From Halococcus hamelinensis 100A6 (GTDB taxonomy: Archaea > Halobacteriota > Halobacteria > Halobacteriales > Halococcaceae), in NCBI RefSeq assembly GCF_000336675.1, contig NZ_AOMB01000010.1, forward strand, positions 82,006 through 118,233: a stretch of DNA of 36,228 nt, written 5' to 3'. A program made the translations under genes and the position numbers. Below, piece after piece: positions 15,034 through 22,580 of the stretch. The notes beneath the pieces are model-generated. The model made no database searches, was not told the DNA's origin, and saw nothing but the letters and a program-made list of their open reading frames with translations. How positions within the stretch are numbered: position 1 is the first letter of the stretch; every line of letters begins with the position of its first letter.

Positions 15034-15258
15034 TCAGGCCGAGCCTTCAGACCCCGAGTTCGCGTGTTTCGTGAGCTCCGTCTCCAGGTCCTCGAAACAG
15101 CCGTCGCAGACCATCCGCACCGACTCCTCCTCGCCGCCCGTCGGGGTCTCGTCGATCAGGACCGTTCGACACTGGGGATACTCGCTCGGCGACAGCTCCC
15201 GGCCGCACAGCGCACAGTGCGTCCCGATGGTGTCGGTCCCGTCCGACGTGCCGGTCAT
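15034..15258 (-). CDS. Zinc-finger microprotein, downstream member of a pair
   Basis: A 74-residue protein starting MTGTSDGTDTIGTHCALCG, with CxxC at CALC, a further Cys in YPQCRTVL, and CDGC near residue 55. Two CxxC knuckles about 35 residues apart suggest a single bound zinc ion. The tail is acidic. The ATG at 15258 overlaps the stop of the upstream gene as ATGA, so the two are translationally coupled. The longer frame upstream of 15258 is a shadow of the first gene. Role unknown; nucleic-acid binding is a reasonable guess only. Confidence 0.7.
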   Translation of the reverse strand: MTGTSDGTDTIGTHCALCGRELSPSEYPQCRTVLIDETPTGGEEESVRMVCDGCFEDLETELTKHANSGSEGSA

Positions 15259-15416
15259 GACTGGGCCCCCCCGTGCCGCGCCCCGAGCGCCTCCCAGCAG
15301 CCCCGACACAGCCGGTAGTCGGTCGCTTCGCTGGTCCCTCGTGAGTCGTGTTCGAGCCGGATACGCCAGTGGGACTCGGCGCGTTCCCCGCACTTGGCAC
15401 AGAGTGGGTCGGTCAT
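15255..15416 (-). CDS. Zinc-finger microprotein, upstream member of a pair
   Basis: A 53-residue gene reading MTDPLCAKCGERAESHW at its start and DYRLCRGCWEALGARHGG near its end. CxxC pairs at residues 6-9 and 37-40 define a small zinc ribbon. It overlaps the following zinc-finger gene by four bases (ATGA). It is divergent from purC, with 102 bases between start codons. The two proteins share the same layout (CxxCG near the N-terminus, CxGCWE/CDGCFE later), so they are probably an ancient tandem duplication. Function unknown. Confidence 0.7.
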   Translation of the reverse strand: MTDPLCAKCGERAESHWRIRLEHDSRGTSEATDYRLCRGCWEALGARHGGAQS

Positions 15417-15518
15417 GGTTTGAGAGGAGGTATCACGGTCACGTTCGTGAGCCAGCCGTGATATATGTTTGCTCGCCGGGATGGCAACCGATTAGTTCGC
15501 CCCCGGCGACCCCTGACC

Positions 15519-16544
15519 ATGACCAGCGTCAAGGAGTTCCGGGTGGCCGAGCCGGCCACCGACGCGGCCCTCGGCCGGGGACGGTTCGTCTTCACCGACG
15601 CCTACTCGGTGTTCGACTGGGGGCGGATGCCCGATACGATCCCCGAGAAGGGCGCGAGCCTCTGTACGATGGGTGCGCACAACTTCGCGCGTCTCGAAGC
15701 CGCGGGGATCCCGACCCACTACCGCGGCGTCGTCGCGGACGGCGAGGTCGTCGCGCTCGACGACTGCCACGACGCGCCACGCGAGATGGCGATCGACCTC
15801 GCGACGGTGCCCGACCTCCCGGTCGAGGCGGGCGAGTACGACTACGAGGCCTTCCACGCCGCGGCGGGCGAGAACTACCTCATCCCGCTCGAGATCGTCT
15901 TCCGGAACGCCGTCCCGGTCGGGTCGAGCCTCCGGGGCCGGCGCGACCCCGAGGACGTGAGTCTCGACACCCACGAGTGGCCCGACGAACCCGTCTCGCT
16001 CCCCGAACCCGTCGTCGAGTTCTCGACGAAGTTCGAGGAGACCGACCGCTATCTCACGCGCGAGGAGGCCCAGCGGGTCGCGGGGCGGGCGGCCCTCGAC
16101 GACTGTGCGGCGGTCGCCCGCGAGGTCAACCGGGTCGTCACCGAGCGGGCGGAGTCGGCCGGGTTCACCCACGAGGACGGCAAGATCGAGTGTCTCTACG
16201 CCGACGGCGAGGTCCGGGTCGCCGACGTGGCGGGGACCTTCGACGAGAACCGGTTCGCCTACGACGGCCAGCAGGTCTCGAAGGAGGTCGTCCGCCAGTA
16301 CCACAAACACGCCCAGCCCGAGTGGGTGGCGGCGGTCGAGGCCGCCAAACGCGAGGCCGACGAGGCCGGCGACCCCGACTGGCGCGGGCGCTGCGAGCGC
16401 GACCCCGAACCGCTCGATCCGGGCGTCATCTCGACCGTGAGCCACCTCTACGCCGCGGGCGCGAACGCCTACACCGGTCGCGAGTTCTTCGATGCACCGG
16501 CGCTCGACGACGCGGTCGCGGCGGCGCGCGAACTCAACGACTAG
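15519..16544 (+). CDS. purC: Phosphoribosylaminoimidazole-succinocarboxamide synthase
   Basis: SAICAR synthetase, which joins aspartate to CAIR in de novo purine synthesis using ATP. It has 341 residues, longer than the bacterial form (about 240). Key patterns are [17 protein letters not shown] near the start, GIPTHYRGV, and [20 protein letters not shown] in place of the family's P-x-E-V-VRNx-AAGS region; DGKIECLY and DEN(R)F follow later. The ATG at 15519 is chosen; ATTAG at 15491-15495 lies about 26 bases upstream. First gene of a purC-purS-purQ run. Confidence 0.94.
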   Translation: MTSVKEFRVAEPATDAALGRGRFVFTDAYSVFDWGRMPDTIPEKGASLCTMGAHNFARLEAAGIPTHYRGVVADGEVVALDDCHDAPREMAIDLATVPDLPVEAGEYDYEAFHAAAGENYLIPLEIVFRNAVPVGSSLRGRRDPEDVSLDTHEWPDEPVSLPEPVVEFSTKFEETDRYLTREEAQRVAGRAALDDCAAVAREVNRVVTERAESAGFTHEDGKIECLYADGEVRVADVAGTFDENRFAYDGQQVSKEVVRQYHKHAQPEWVAAVEAAKREADEAGDPDWRGRCERDPEPLDPGVISTVSHLYAAGANAYTGREFFDAPALDDAVAAARELND

Positions 16545-16607
16545 CCCGAGGGGTCGGCTCTCGGCGGATCCAGAACGGTTTTCGCTCGCCCCACCCTTCG
16601 CCCGCCA

Positions 16608-16859
16608 ATGACCGCCTACACCGCCGTCGTCACGGTCCGGCTGAAGCGGGGGGTGCTCGACCCCGAGGCCGAGACCACCGCCCGGGCGCTCGAACGCCTC
16701 GGGTTCGAACTCGAGGACCTCCGGGCCGCCGACCGCTTCGAGGTCGACCTCGCGGCCCCCGACGAGGCCGCGGCCGCCGAACGCGCCGACGCGATGGCCG
16801 AGCGCCTGCTCGCCAATCCAACCATCCACGACTACACCGTGGAGGTCGAGTCCCGGTGA
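16608..16859 (+). CDS. purS: Phosphoribosylformylglycinamidine synthase subunit PurS
   Basis: Small structural subunit of the three-part FGAM synthase (PurS-PurQ-PurL), 83 residues, which helps channel ammonia from PurQ to PurL. The sequence TAYTAVVTVRLKRGVLDPEA and the later DLRAADRFEVDL fit PurS well. It lies 63 bases after purC and 31 bases before purQ on the same strand. PurL is not in the window. Confidence 0.95.
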   Translation: MTAYTAVVTVRLKRGVLDPEAETTARALERLGFELEDLRAADRFEVDLAAPDEAAAAERADAMAERLLANPTIHDYTVEVESR

Positions 16860-16890
16860 GCCCGTTCGCCGGTCCCCGGGAGTGGTCGGC

Positions 16891-17568
16891 GTGACGGTCA
16901 CCGTGCTCCGGTTCGGCGGCTCGAACTGCGACCGCGACGCCGTCCGTGCGCTCCGCGACGTGGGCGTCGACGCCGAGCTCGTCTGGCACGAGGACGGTCT
17001 CCCCGAGGAGCCCACGGGGATCGTCCTCCCCGGTGGCTTCTCGTACGGCGACTACCTCCGCGCCGGGGCGATGGCGAGCCGCGACCCGGTCATGGCGGAG
17101 GTCAGGGCGGCCGCCGAGCGCGGGATCCCGGTGCTCGGGGTCTGCAACGGCGCACAGGTCGGCTGCGAGGCGGGGCTCACGCCCGGTGCGTTCACCACCA
17201 ACGCGAGCGCGCGCTTCCAGTGTGAACACGTCCACCTCCGTGTCGAGAACGCCGACACGCCGTGGACGCGCGGCTTCGAGGTGGGCGAGGTGATCTCGCT
17301 CCCGATCGCCCACGGCGAGGGGCGCTTCGAGATCGCCGACGACCGACTCGACCGGCTCGACGCCGAGGACCGCGTTCTCTTCCGGTACTGTGACGCCGAC
17401 GGCGAGATCGGTTCGGGCTCGAACCCCAACGGCTCGAAGGGGGCGGTGGCGGGCGTGCTCGGCGACGCCTCGACGGTCGCGGTGTTGATGCCCCACCCCG
17501 AGCGCGCGACGCTCCCCGAACTCGGCGGCACCGACGGCCGGATGATCCTTCGCGGGTTCGGTGCGTAG
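16891..17568 (+). CDS. purQ: Phosphoribosylformylglycinamidine synthase subunit PurQ
   Basis: Glutamine amidotransferase subunit that releases ammonia for FGAM synthesis. It has 225 residues from the GTG at 16891. The catalytic nucleophile is in GVCNGAQ (Cys85), the oxyanion region is LPGGFSYGDYLRAGA, and the His/Glu of the triad are in PHPERA near the end. A GTG at 16882 in the same frame is possible but the family normally begins directly with the VTVLRFGGSNCDRD strand. Likely expressed with purC and purS. Confidence 0.95.
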   Translation: MTVTVLRFGGSNCDRDAVRALRDVGVDAELVWHEDGLPEEPTGIVLPGGFSYGDYLRAGAMASRDPVMAEVRAAAERGIPVLGVCNGAQVGCEAGLTPGAFTTNASARFQCEHVHLRVENADTPWTRGFEVGEVISLPIAHGEGRFEIADDRLDRLDAEDRVLFRYCDADGEIGSGSNPNGSKGAVAGVLGDASTVAVLMPHPERATLPELGGTDGRMILRGFGA

Positions 17569-17790
17569 ACGGCCAGTTAGGCCGTTTCGCGCGTCCAGAG
17601 CAGCAATCGTGTCCACCAGCCCGAGAGCCGAGCCAGCGCGTTGCGGACGTGGAGCGAACCGCAGAGCACCACGATTCCGAGGCCGGCGTACGAACTCCCG
17701 CCGTCGGTTTCGAACTCGATCCGAGGGTCGTCCGACCCGGTCGACCGCGGGACGGCGCGCTTTTACCCTCGGCCCGAAAACCACCCGCGA
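17569..17790. other. Intergenic region between purQ and the flippase
   Basis: A 222-base gap. On the minus strand a frame of about 60 codons ends with TAA at 17569-17571 and encodes a hydrophobic/tryptophan-rich stretch (GLGIVVLCGSLHVRN, LSGWWTRLLLW), but it has no usable start codon, so it may be a gene remnant or chance. The right end holds the flippase promoter. Confidence 0.3.
17761..17765 (+). promoter_or_regulatory. TATA-like box of the flippase gene
   Basis: TTTTA in a GC-rich context, 26-30 bases before the GTG at 17791, the leaderless spacing. It decides for the GTG over the longer frame from 17641. Confidence 0.45.
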
Positions 17791-19305
17791 GTGTCGCTCC
17801 GAACCATCGTGGACGTCCTGCGACGCGTTCTCGCCCCCGGCGAGAGCCTCTCCGAGCGGGCGGTCACCAGCGGCGTCTGGGTGACGATCACCAACGTCCT
17901 CGACCGCTTCCTCCAGCTCGTCATCGTGCTGTTCGTCGCGCGGATCATCGGTCCCGACGACTACGGCGTGATGGCGCTCGCGCTCGTGGTGATGAGCGGG
18001 CTGACCCAGCTCTCGCGGCTCGGCATCGACGCCGCGCTGATCCAGCGCGAGGAGGCGAACGTCGACGCCTACCTCGACACCGCCTGGATGATGCAGAACG
18101 CTCGCGGGGTGCTGGTCGCCGCGATCCTGTTCCTCGTCGCCCCGTTCATGGCCTCGCCTGCGGTCTTCGACCAGCCCGAGCTCACGCCGGTCCTCCGGGT
18201 GCTCGCGCTCTCGCCGCTGCTCTCGGGGCTCCAGAACCCCGGACTCCTGTACCTCAAGAAGGACCTCCGCTTCGACAAGCAGTTCTTCTACACCATCTCC
18301 GGTACCGTCTTCTACGTCCTCGTCGCGCTCGGCGTCGCGTTCGTCACCCAGTCGGTCTGGGCGCTGGTGTTCGGGCTCGTCGCGAGCGACTTCGTTCGCC
18401 TGATCGCCTCCTACATCGTCGACGACTACCGGCCGTGGCCACGGTTCGACCTGGGCCACGCTCGCGAACTCTTCGGCTACGGGAAGTGGATCTTCGCCTC
18501 GGGGGTCGTGCTCTTCCTCATCATGGAGGGCGACGACGCGTTCGTCGGGTGGTATCTCGGCGCGGCGGTGATCGGGCTCTACCAGCTCGGCTACCAGATC
18601 TCGAACGCGCCCGCGACCGAGGTGACCCAGACCATCTCCTCGGTGGTCTTTCCGACCTACGCGAAGATGCAAAACGACGAGCGCCAGCTCCGCGACGGCT
18701 TCTTCAAGACGGTGCAGCTCACCACCTTCGTCTCGTTCCCGGTCGCGGTCGGCATCGCCGCGGTCGCCCCCACCTTCGTGAACACCTTCCTCACCGAGGA
18801 GTGGGGCCCGATGGTCCCGCTCATCCAGCTCCTCGCGGCCTGGGGACTGCTGCGCTCGCTCGGGGCCACCACGGGACCGCTGTTCCAGGCGATCGGCCGG
18901 CCCGAGATCGCCACCAAGATCCAGTTCGGCAAACTGGTGATCATCGCGCTCCTGATCTACCCCGCCACCGCGCGGTACGGCGCGGTCGGCACGGCGCTCG
19001 TGATCGTCGGTAACTCCCTGGTGTTCTCCGAACCCGTCTCGACGTATCTCGCGGTGCGCATCGTCGACGGAAGCTACGCCGAACTCCTCGGCCTCGTCGC
19101 CTATCCCGCCGTCGCGAGCGCCGTGATGGGGCTCGCGGTGTTCGGGGTCCACACTGCCGGCATCGCCACGGGCGTGGTCGAGTTCTGTTTGCTGGTGGTC
19201 GTCGGTGCCGCCGTCTACACCGTCTGTGTGGTCGCCTTCGAGGCGTTCTCGGGCTACGACAGCATCCGGCTCTGCCGACGGATGGCCGAGACGATGGTGT
19301 CGTGA
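17791..19305 (+). CDS. Polysaccharide/oligosaccharide flippase (MOP superfamily)
   Basis: Membrane protein of the Wzx/RfbX-like polysaccharide biosynthesis family, about 504 residues from a GTG start, with 12 or more hydrophobic segments. Family features include SGVWVTITNVLDRFLQLVI, ARIIGPDDYGVMALALV (the common GP-x-xYG loop), and DDAFVGWYLGAAVIGLYQLGY in the middle. It probably moves lipid-linked sugars across the membrane for exopolysaccharide or protein glycosylation, but no glycosyltransferases are adjacent. A strong hairpin follows the stop. Confidence 0.88.
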   Translation: MSLRTIVDVLRRVLAPGESLSERAVTSGVWVTITNVLDRFLQLVIVLFVARIIGPDDYGVMALALVVMSGLTQLSRLGIDAALIQREEANVDAYLDTAWMMQNARGVLVAAILFLVAPFMASPAVFDQPELTPVLRVLALSPLLSGLQNPGLLYLKKDLRFDKQFFYTISGTVFYVLVALGVAFVTQSVWALVFGLVASDFVRLIASYIVDDYRPWPRFDLGHARELFGYGKWIFASGVVLFLIMEGDDAFVGWYLGAAVIGLYQLGYQISNAPATEVTQTISSVVFPTYAKMQNDERQLRDGFFKTVQLTTFVSFPVAVGIAAVAPTFVNTFLTEEWGPMVPLIQLLAAWGLLRSLGATTGPLFQAIGRPEIATKIQFGKLVIIALLIYPATARYGAVGTALVIVGNSLVFSEPVSTYLAVRIVDGSYAELLGLVAYPAVASAVMGLAVFGVHTAGIATGVVEFCLLVVVGAAVYTVCVVAFEAFSGYDSIRLCRRMAETMVS

Positions 19306-19315
19306 GACTACTTCC

Positions 19316-19346
19316 GGACTTCCGCTCGACCGAATTGCGGAGGTCC
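19316..19346 (+). terminator. Hairpin after the flippase gene
   Basis: A 10-bp stem with one G-T pair (19316-19325 with 19337-19346) around an 11-base loop, 11 bases past the stop. No T-tract follows, so it may be a processing or stability element and not a true terminator. Confidence 0.4.
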
Positions 19347-19412
19347 TGAGCGGCGGACGGGGATCTAAGGGGGATCCGAAAGCGAAACACGCACGCGCCC
19401 TCTTCTCGGACC

Positions 19413-20729
19413 ATGTCCACCCTCGACGACGCCCGGGCCGTCATCGCGAACGGCCCGGTCTGTGACGCGTGTCTCGGCCGCGTCTTCGCCGACCGGAGCT
19501 TCGGACTCACCAACGACGAACGCGGTCGCGCCCTCCGGATCGCGGCCTGTCTCGACGACGACGAACCCTTCGAGCCGGCCGAGGAGTGCTGGGTCTGTGA
19601 GGGCGAGTGTGAGCGCTTCGACGCGTGGGCCGACGAGGTCTGCGAGGCGCTCTCCGGCGTCGAATTTTCGACCTACCAGGTCGGCACCCGCGTCCCGCCC
19701 CTGCTCGAAGAGAACGACCGCCTGCTCCGCGAGGACAGCGGGCTCCCCGAGGACGCCGGCGAACGCTTCAAATCCGAGCTCAACCGCGAGGTCGGCAAGC
19801 GGGTCGGCGCGCGCACCGGCACGGAGGTCGACTTCGAGCGCCCCGACGTGCTCGCGCTCGTGAACCTCGAACGCGGGCTCGACGCCGGCGGCGTGGACGT
19901 CCAGGTCAACCCGGCGTTCGTCTACGGTCGGTACCGCAAGCTCGAACGCGACATTCCCCAGACCGAGTGGCCCTGCCGGGAGTGCGGTGGTGGCGGCACC
20001 CAGATGGCCGCCGACGGCGGCACCGAACCCTGCGAGCACTGTGGCGGGTCGGGCTACCTCTACGACGAGAGCGTCGAACAACTCACCGCGCCCGTGGTTC
20101 GCGAGGCGATGGACGGCTCCGAGAGCCTCTTCCACGGTGCGGGTCGCGAGGACGTCGACGCCGTCATGCTCGGCACCGGCCGGCCGTTCGTGATCGAGGT
20201 CAAACACCCCCAGCACCGCGCGGTCGACACCGAGGCGCTCGAAACCGAGATCAACGAGTTCGCCGACGGGAAGGCCGAGGTCGAGGGCCTCCGGCGTGCG
20301 ACCCACGAGATGGTCGAGCGCGTGAAGGAGCTCGACGCGAACAAGACCTATTCCATGACCGTCGAGTTCGCCGACCCCGTCGAGGAAAGCGACCTCGAAG
20401 CCGCACTCGACGACCTCCGCGGCGCGACGGTCGAGCAGTACACCCCCCAGCGCGTCGACCACCGTCGCGCGGCGCTGACCCGCGAACGCGAGGTCTACGA
20501 GACCGAGGGGGCGCTCGACGACCCGTACCACGCCACCGTCGAGGTCAAGGGCGCGGGCGGGCTCTACGTCAAGGAGTTGATGAGCGGCGACGACGGCCGA
20601 ACGGAGCCGAGCCTCGCCGGCCTGCTCGGGATCGAGAGCGAGGTCACGGCGCTCGACGTTATCGCCGTCGAGGGCGAGGAGGAGGCCTTCGACGACCCCG
20701 ACTATCTCATCGAGGAATCGGCCGATTGA
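19413..20729 (+). CDS. pus10: tRNA pseudouridine(54/55) synthase Pus10
   Basis: Archaeal Pus10, which makes pseudouridine at tRNA positions 54 and/or 55. It has 438 residues. The N-terminal THUMP-containing part has zinc cysteines at C17/C20 and C59/C62. The catalytic domain has REDVDAVMLGTGRPFVIEV (residues 245-263) with the catalytic Asp, and a C-terminal YVKELMSGDDGRTEPSLAGL motif. Between residues 188 and 214 two CxxCGGxG-like knuckles occur, separated by about 15 residues, which is a longer connection than I would expect in the family. It lies 107 bases after the flippase, unlinked functionally. Confidence 0.95.
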   Translation: MSTLDDARAVIANGPVCDACLGRVFADRSFGLTNDERGRALRIAACLDDDEPFEPAEECWVCEGECERFDAWADEVCEALSGVEFSTYQVGTRVPPLLEENDRLLREDSGLPEDAGERFKSELNREVGKRVGARTGTEVDFERPDVLALVNLERGLDAGGVDVQVNPAFVYGRYRKLERDIPQTEWPCRECGGGGTQMAADGGTEPCEHCGGSGYLYDESVEQLTAPVVREAMDGSESLFHGAGREDVDAVMLGTGRPFVIEVKHPQHRAVDTEALETEINEFADGKAEVEGLRRATHEMVERVKELDANKTYSMTVEFADPVEESDLEAALDDLRGATVEQYTPQRVDHRRAALTREREVYETEGALDDPYHATVEVKGAGGLYVKELMSGDDGRTEPSLAGLLGIESEVTALDVIAVEGEEEAFDDPDYLIEESAD

Positions 20730-20892
20730 GCGGGCCGCTGGTGTGTTCACACGGGGATCGAGCGTGCATCACTGTCCAACGACCGCGTCGATAGGGCCGA
20801 AGACGACAACCAGCGATTTTCGGATGCGTGATCACGGACGAATCCGGTGCCGACGTGGAACCGACCTCGCCCCTGTTCTCACGGAGCGATGG

Positions 20893-21282
20893 TCACCCGA
20901 GTACCGAGACCGTTAATCCGTCGACGCGCTCGAAGTCGTCGTCCCTCGTCACGAGCGTCGCCCCGACCTCCCGCGCCGCTCCGGCGATCAGCGCGTCGAA
21001 CGCGGAGAGAATCGCACCCCGCTCTCGGAGCGCCTCCTGTATCTCGGCGGCTTCCTCGGCCATTCCGTCGTCGAACGGTTCGACCGACACCCACTGGAGC
21101 CCGAGCCGAACCCCCTCGACGGTCATCTTCGGGGACGGATGCTTCAGCGCACCGTTGAACAGCTCGAACCGCACGACGCTCGTGGTGGAGTACGGCTCGT
21201 CCTCGTGCGCTTCCAGGAAATCGATGGTGTACGTCTCGCCCTGGAGGTAGTCCGCGAGAAAACTGGTATCGAAGTGGATCAC
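20893..21282 (-). CDS. vapC: PIN-domain toxin (VapC-like)
   Basis: PIN-domain ribonuclease, 129 residues from a GTG start. It starts VIHFDTSFLADYL, giving the first acidic metal ligand (Asp5); Glu40 in VVRFELFNGAL, Asp96 in SAFDALIAGAA and Asp114-116 in VTRDDDF complete the PIN site. Its GTG overlaps the antitoxin stop as GTGA, so translation is coupled. Together they form a type II toxin-antitoxin module, with VapC expected to cleave RNA. The frame extends far upstream in phase but that part overlaps the antitoxin and RNase HII and is not coding. Confidence 0.9.
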   Translation of the reverse strand: MIHFDTSFLADYLQGETYTIDFLEAHEDEPYSTTSVVRFELFNGALKHPSPKMTVEGVRLGLQWVSVEPFDDGMAEEAAEIQEALRERGAILSAFDALIAGAAREVGATLVTRDDDFERVDGLTVSVLG

Positions 21283-21518
21283 TCGAACACCCGCTCCTCT
21301 CGCTCGGCCGACTCCCGCTCCATCCGCGTGCGCTCCTCGTCGACGACGTCGCTGAACGCCGGCTCGGATTCCCCGGCGAACACCCCGAATCCGGCCCGGA
21401 CGTCCCCCTCGTTTCGGGTGAGTCGGTCGATGAGGTCGCTGAAGCTCTCGTCCGGCCGTTTCATGGCCTTGAGCCGGTCGTACGACGCCTCCTTGATGGT
21501 GATGTTCTTGCTCGCCAT
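21279..21518 (-). CDS. vapB: VapB-type antitoxin
   Basis: A 79-residue antitoxin starting MASKNITIKEASYDRLKAMK, continuing RPDESFSDLIDRLTR. This matches the archaeal VapB family formerly known as DUF217. The N-terminal part should form the DNA-binding/dimer domain and the charged C-terminus (ERTRMERESAEREERVFE) should wrap the toxin. The ATG at 21518 is chosen because it begins the conserved domain. A 28-base imperfect palindrome overlaps the start region and is a good candidate for autoregulation. Divergent from rnhB. Confidence 0.88.
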   Translation of the reverse strand: MASKNITIKEASYDRLKAMKRPDESFSDLIDRLTRNEGDVRAGFGVFAGESEPAFSDVVDEERTRMERESAEREERVFE

Positions 21519-21545
21519 ACAAGTACGTGTACGTGCATACATGTA
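21518..21545. promoter_or_regulatory. Candidate vapBC operator palindrome
   Basis: Half-sites TACAAGTACG (21518-21527) and CATACATGTA (21536-21545) form an imperfect inverted repeat, TACAnGTAnG and its complement, with 8 bases between. It touches the vapB start codon. Binding by VapB or the VapBC complex is inferred. Confidence 0.5.
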
Positions 21546-21655
21546 GCGCTGGCGGTGGTTCTGCCACCCCGAACGAATCGATTTCGGGGATCCCCGGTGC
21601 TGTTTCGGCACCACCGACTCGGAACCGATTTGGTCCCGCCGCGTGAGTTCCGGAC

Positions 21656-22294
21656 ATGCGATTCGGCGTCGACGAGGCTGGCCGCGGTCCCGTCCTGGGG
21701 TCGTTGTTCGTGGCGTGCGTCCGCGCCGACCCCGCCGACCTTCCCGCCGGCATCGACGACTCGAAACGCCTCTCGCCCGCGCGCCGCGAGGCGCTCGTTG
21801 ACGACCTCCACGGTGACGACCGGGTTTCGACCGCCGTGGTCGAGGTCACAGCCTCCGAGATCGACGACCCCGAGACCGACATCAACGCGCTCACGATCAC
21901 GGCGGCGGCCGAAGCGATCGACGACGTGGCCGAGGACGGATTGACTGGGATCGTCGACGCCTGCGACACCGACGCGGCGCGGTTCGGTCGGCGGGTCGTG
22001 GTAGCAACGGAAACCGACGTCGAGGTCACGGCCGAACACGGGGCCGACGAGAATCACGACCTCGTCGGCGCGGCGAGCATCGTCGCGAAGGTCGCCCGTG
22101 ATTCGCACATCGAACGGCTGGCGGACGAGCACGGCCCGCTCGGGAGCGGCTATCCAAGCGATCCGAACACTCGGGAGTTCCTCCGGGAGTACGTCCGTGA
22201 ACACGGTGAGCTTCCGCCGTTCGCGCGTGCCTCGTGGAAAACCAGTCGGGATGTGTTGGATGCAGCTGCCCAGTCGACGCTTTCGAATTTCTGA
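21656..22294 (+). CDS. rnhB: Ribonuclease HII
   Basis: RNase HII removes ribonucleotides and RNA primers from RNA-DNA hybrids. It has 212 residues. MRFGVDEAGRGPVLG gives the catalytic Asp6-Glu7 pair. IVDACDTD supplies the third acidic residue (Asp101 or nearby), and DLVGAASIVAKVARD the last one with its invariant AS-I-AKV context. GSGYPSDPNTREFL near the C-terminus is typical. It is divergent from vapBC across 137 bases, and ends before an intergenic repeat stretch. Confidence 0.96.
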   Translation: MRFGVDEAGRGPVLGSLFVACVRADPADLPAGIDDSKRLSPARREALVDDLHGDDRVSTAVVEVTASEIDDPETDINALTITAAAEAIDDVAEDGLTGIVDACDTDAARFGRRVVVATETDVEVTAEHGADENHDLVGAASIVAKVARDSHIERLADEHGPLGSGYPSDPNTREFLREYVREHGELPPFARASWKTSRDVLDAAAQSTLSNF

Positions 22295-22375
22295 ATAAGA
22301 GTTCGAATAGCACTCGTGCGCCCCGGTTTCTGAGGGTACGCCTTTACTGACCGATAACCGCGAATCCCGATGCAA

Positions 22376-22560
22376 ATGGGAAACCGCACCGCGACCACCA
22401 CCGCCCCGCGTCAGCCACGAGCCTCCCCAGCCGATTCGCTCACTTCACTCGCTTTCGCTCGTTCCGTTCCCTCATCCCTCGCGCGAGTCGGGTGTCTCCG
22501 ACGCCCTCCACACGCGCCAACCGCCTTCACACCGCTACAAAGTCCGAAAAATCGGTGATG
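22376..22560. repeat. Intergenic TCGCT-rich repeat stretch
   Basis: Non-coding. It contains TTCGCTCACTTCACTCGC, TTTCGCTCGTTCCG, the palindrome TCGCGCGA and a GTCGG-GTGTCT-CCGAC hairpin. The style and the preceding CA/CG-rich run (ACCGCACCGCGACCACCACC) resemble the region at 1-450, where the same kinds of blocks occur in the opposite order. I see no gene in the whole 22295-22580 gap. Confidence 0.4.
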
Positions 22561-22580
22561 AACGGATCGAGAGTGCGGAT

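Noticed and set aside
14624-16894. 756-codon plus-strand frame over cofH and purC
   Set aside because: Reads the wrong frame of purC and antisense of cofH; composition is Arg/Pro/Gly noise.
16630-19152. 840-codon open frame on the minus strand opposite purS, purQ and the flippase
   Set aside because: High-GC genes leave long open antisense frames. The product is Arg/Asp/Glu-rich low-complexity sequence without any domain, and it lies opposite three well-identified genes.
20827-20836. Perfect palindrome CGTGATCACG and nearby GTGTG-TT-CACAC
   Set aside because: Short palindromes in the gap between pus10 and vapC with no promoter nearby and no second occurrence; not enough to call an operator.
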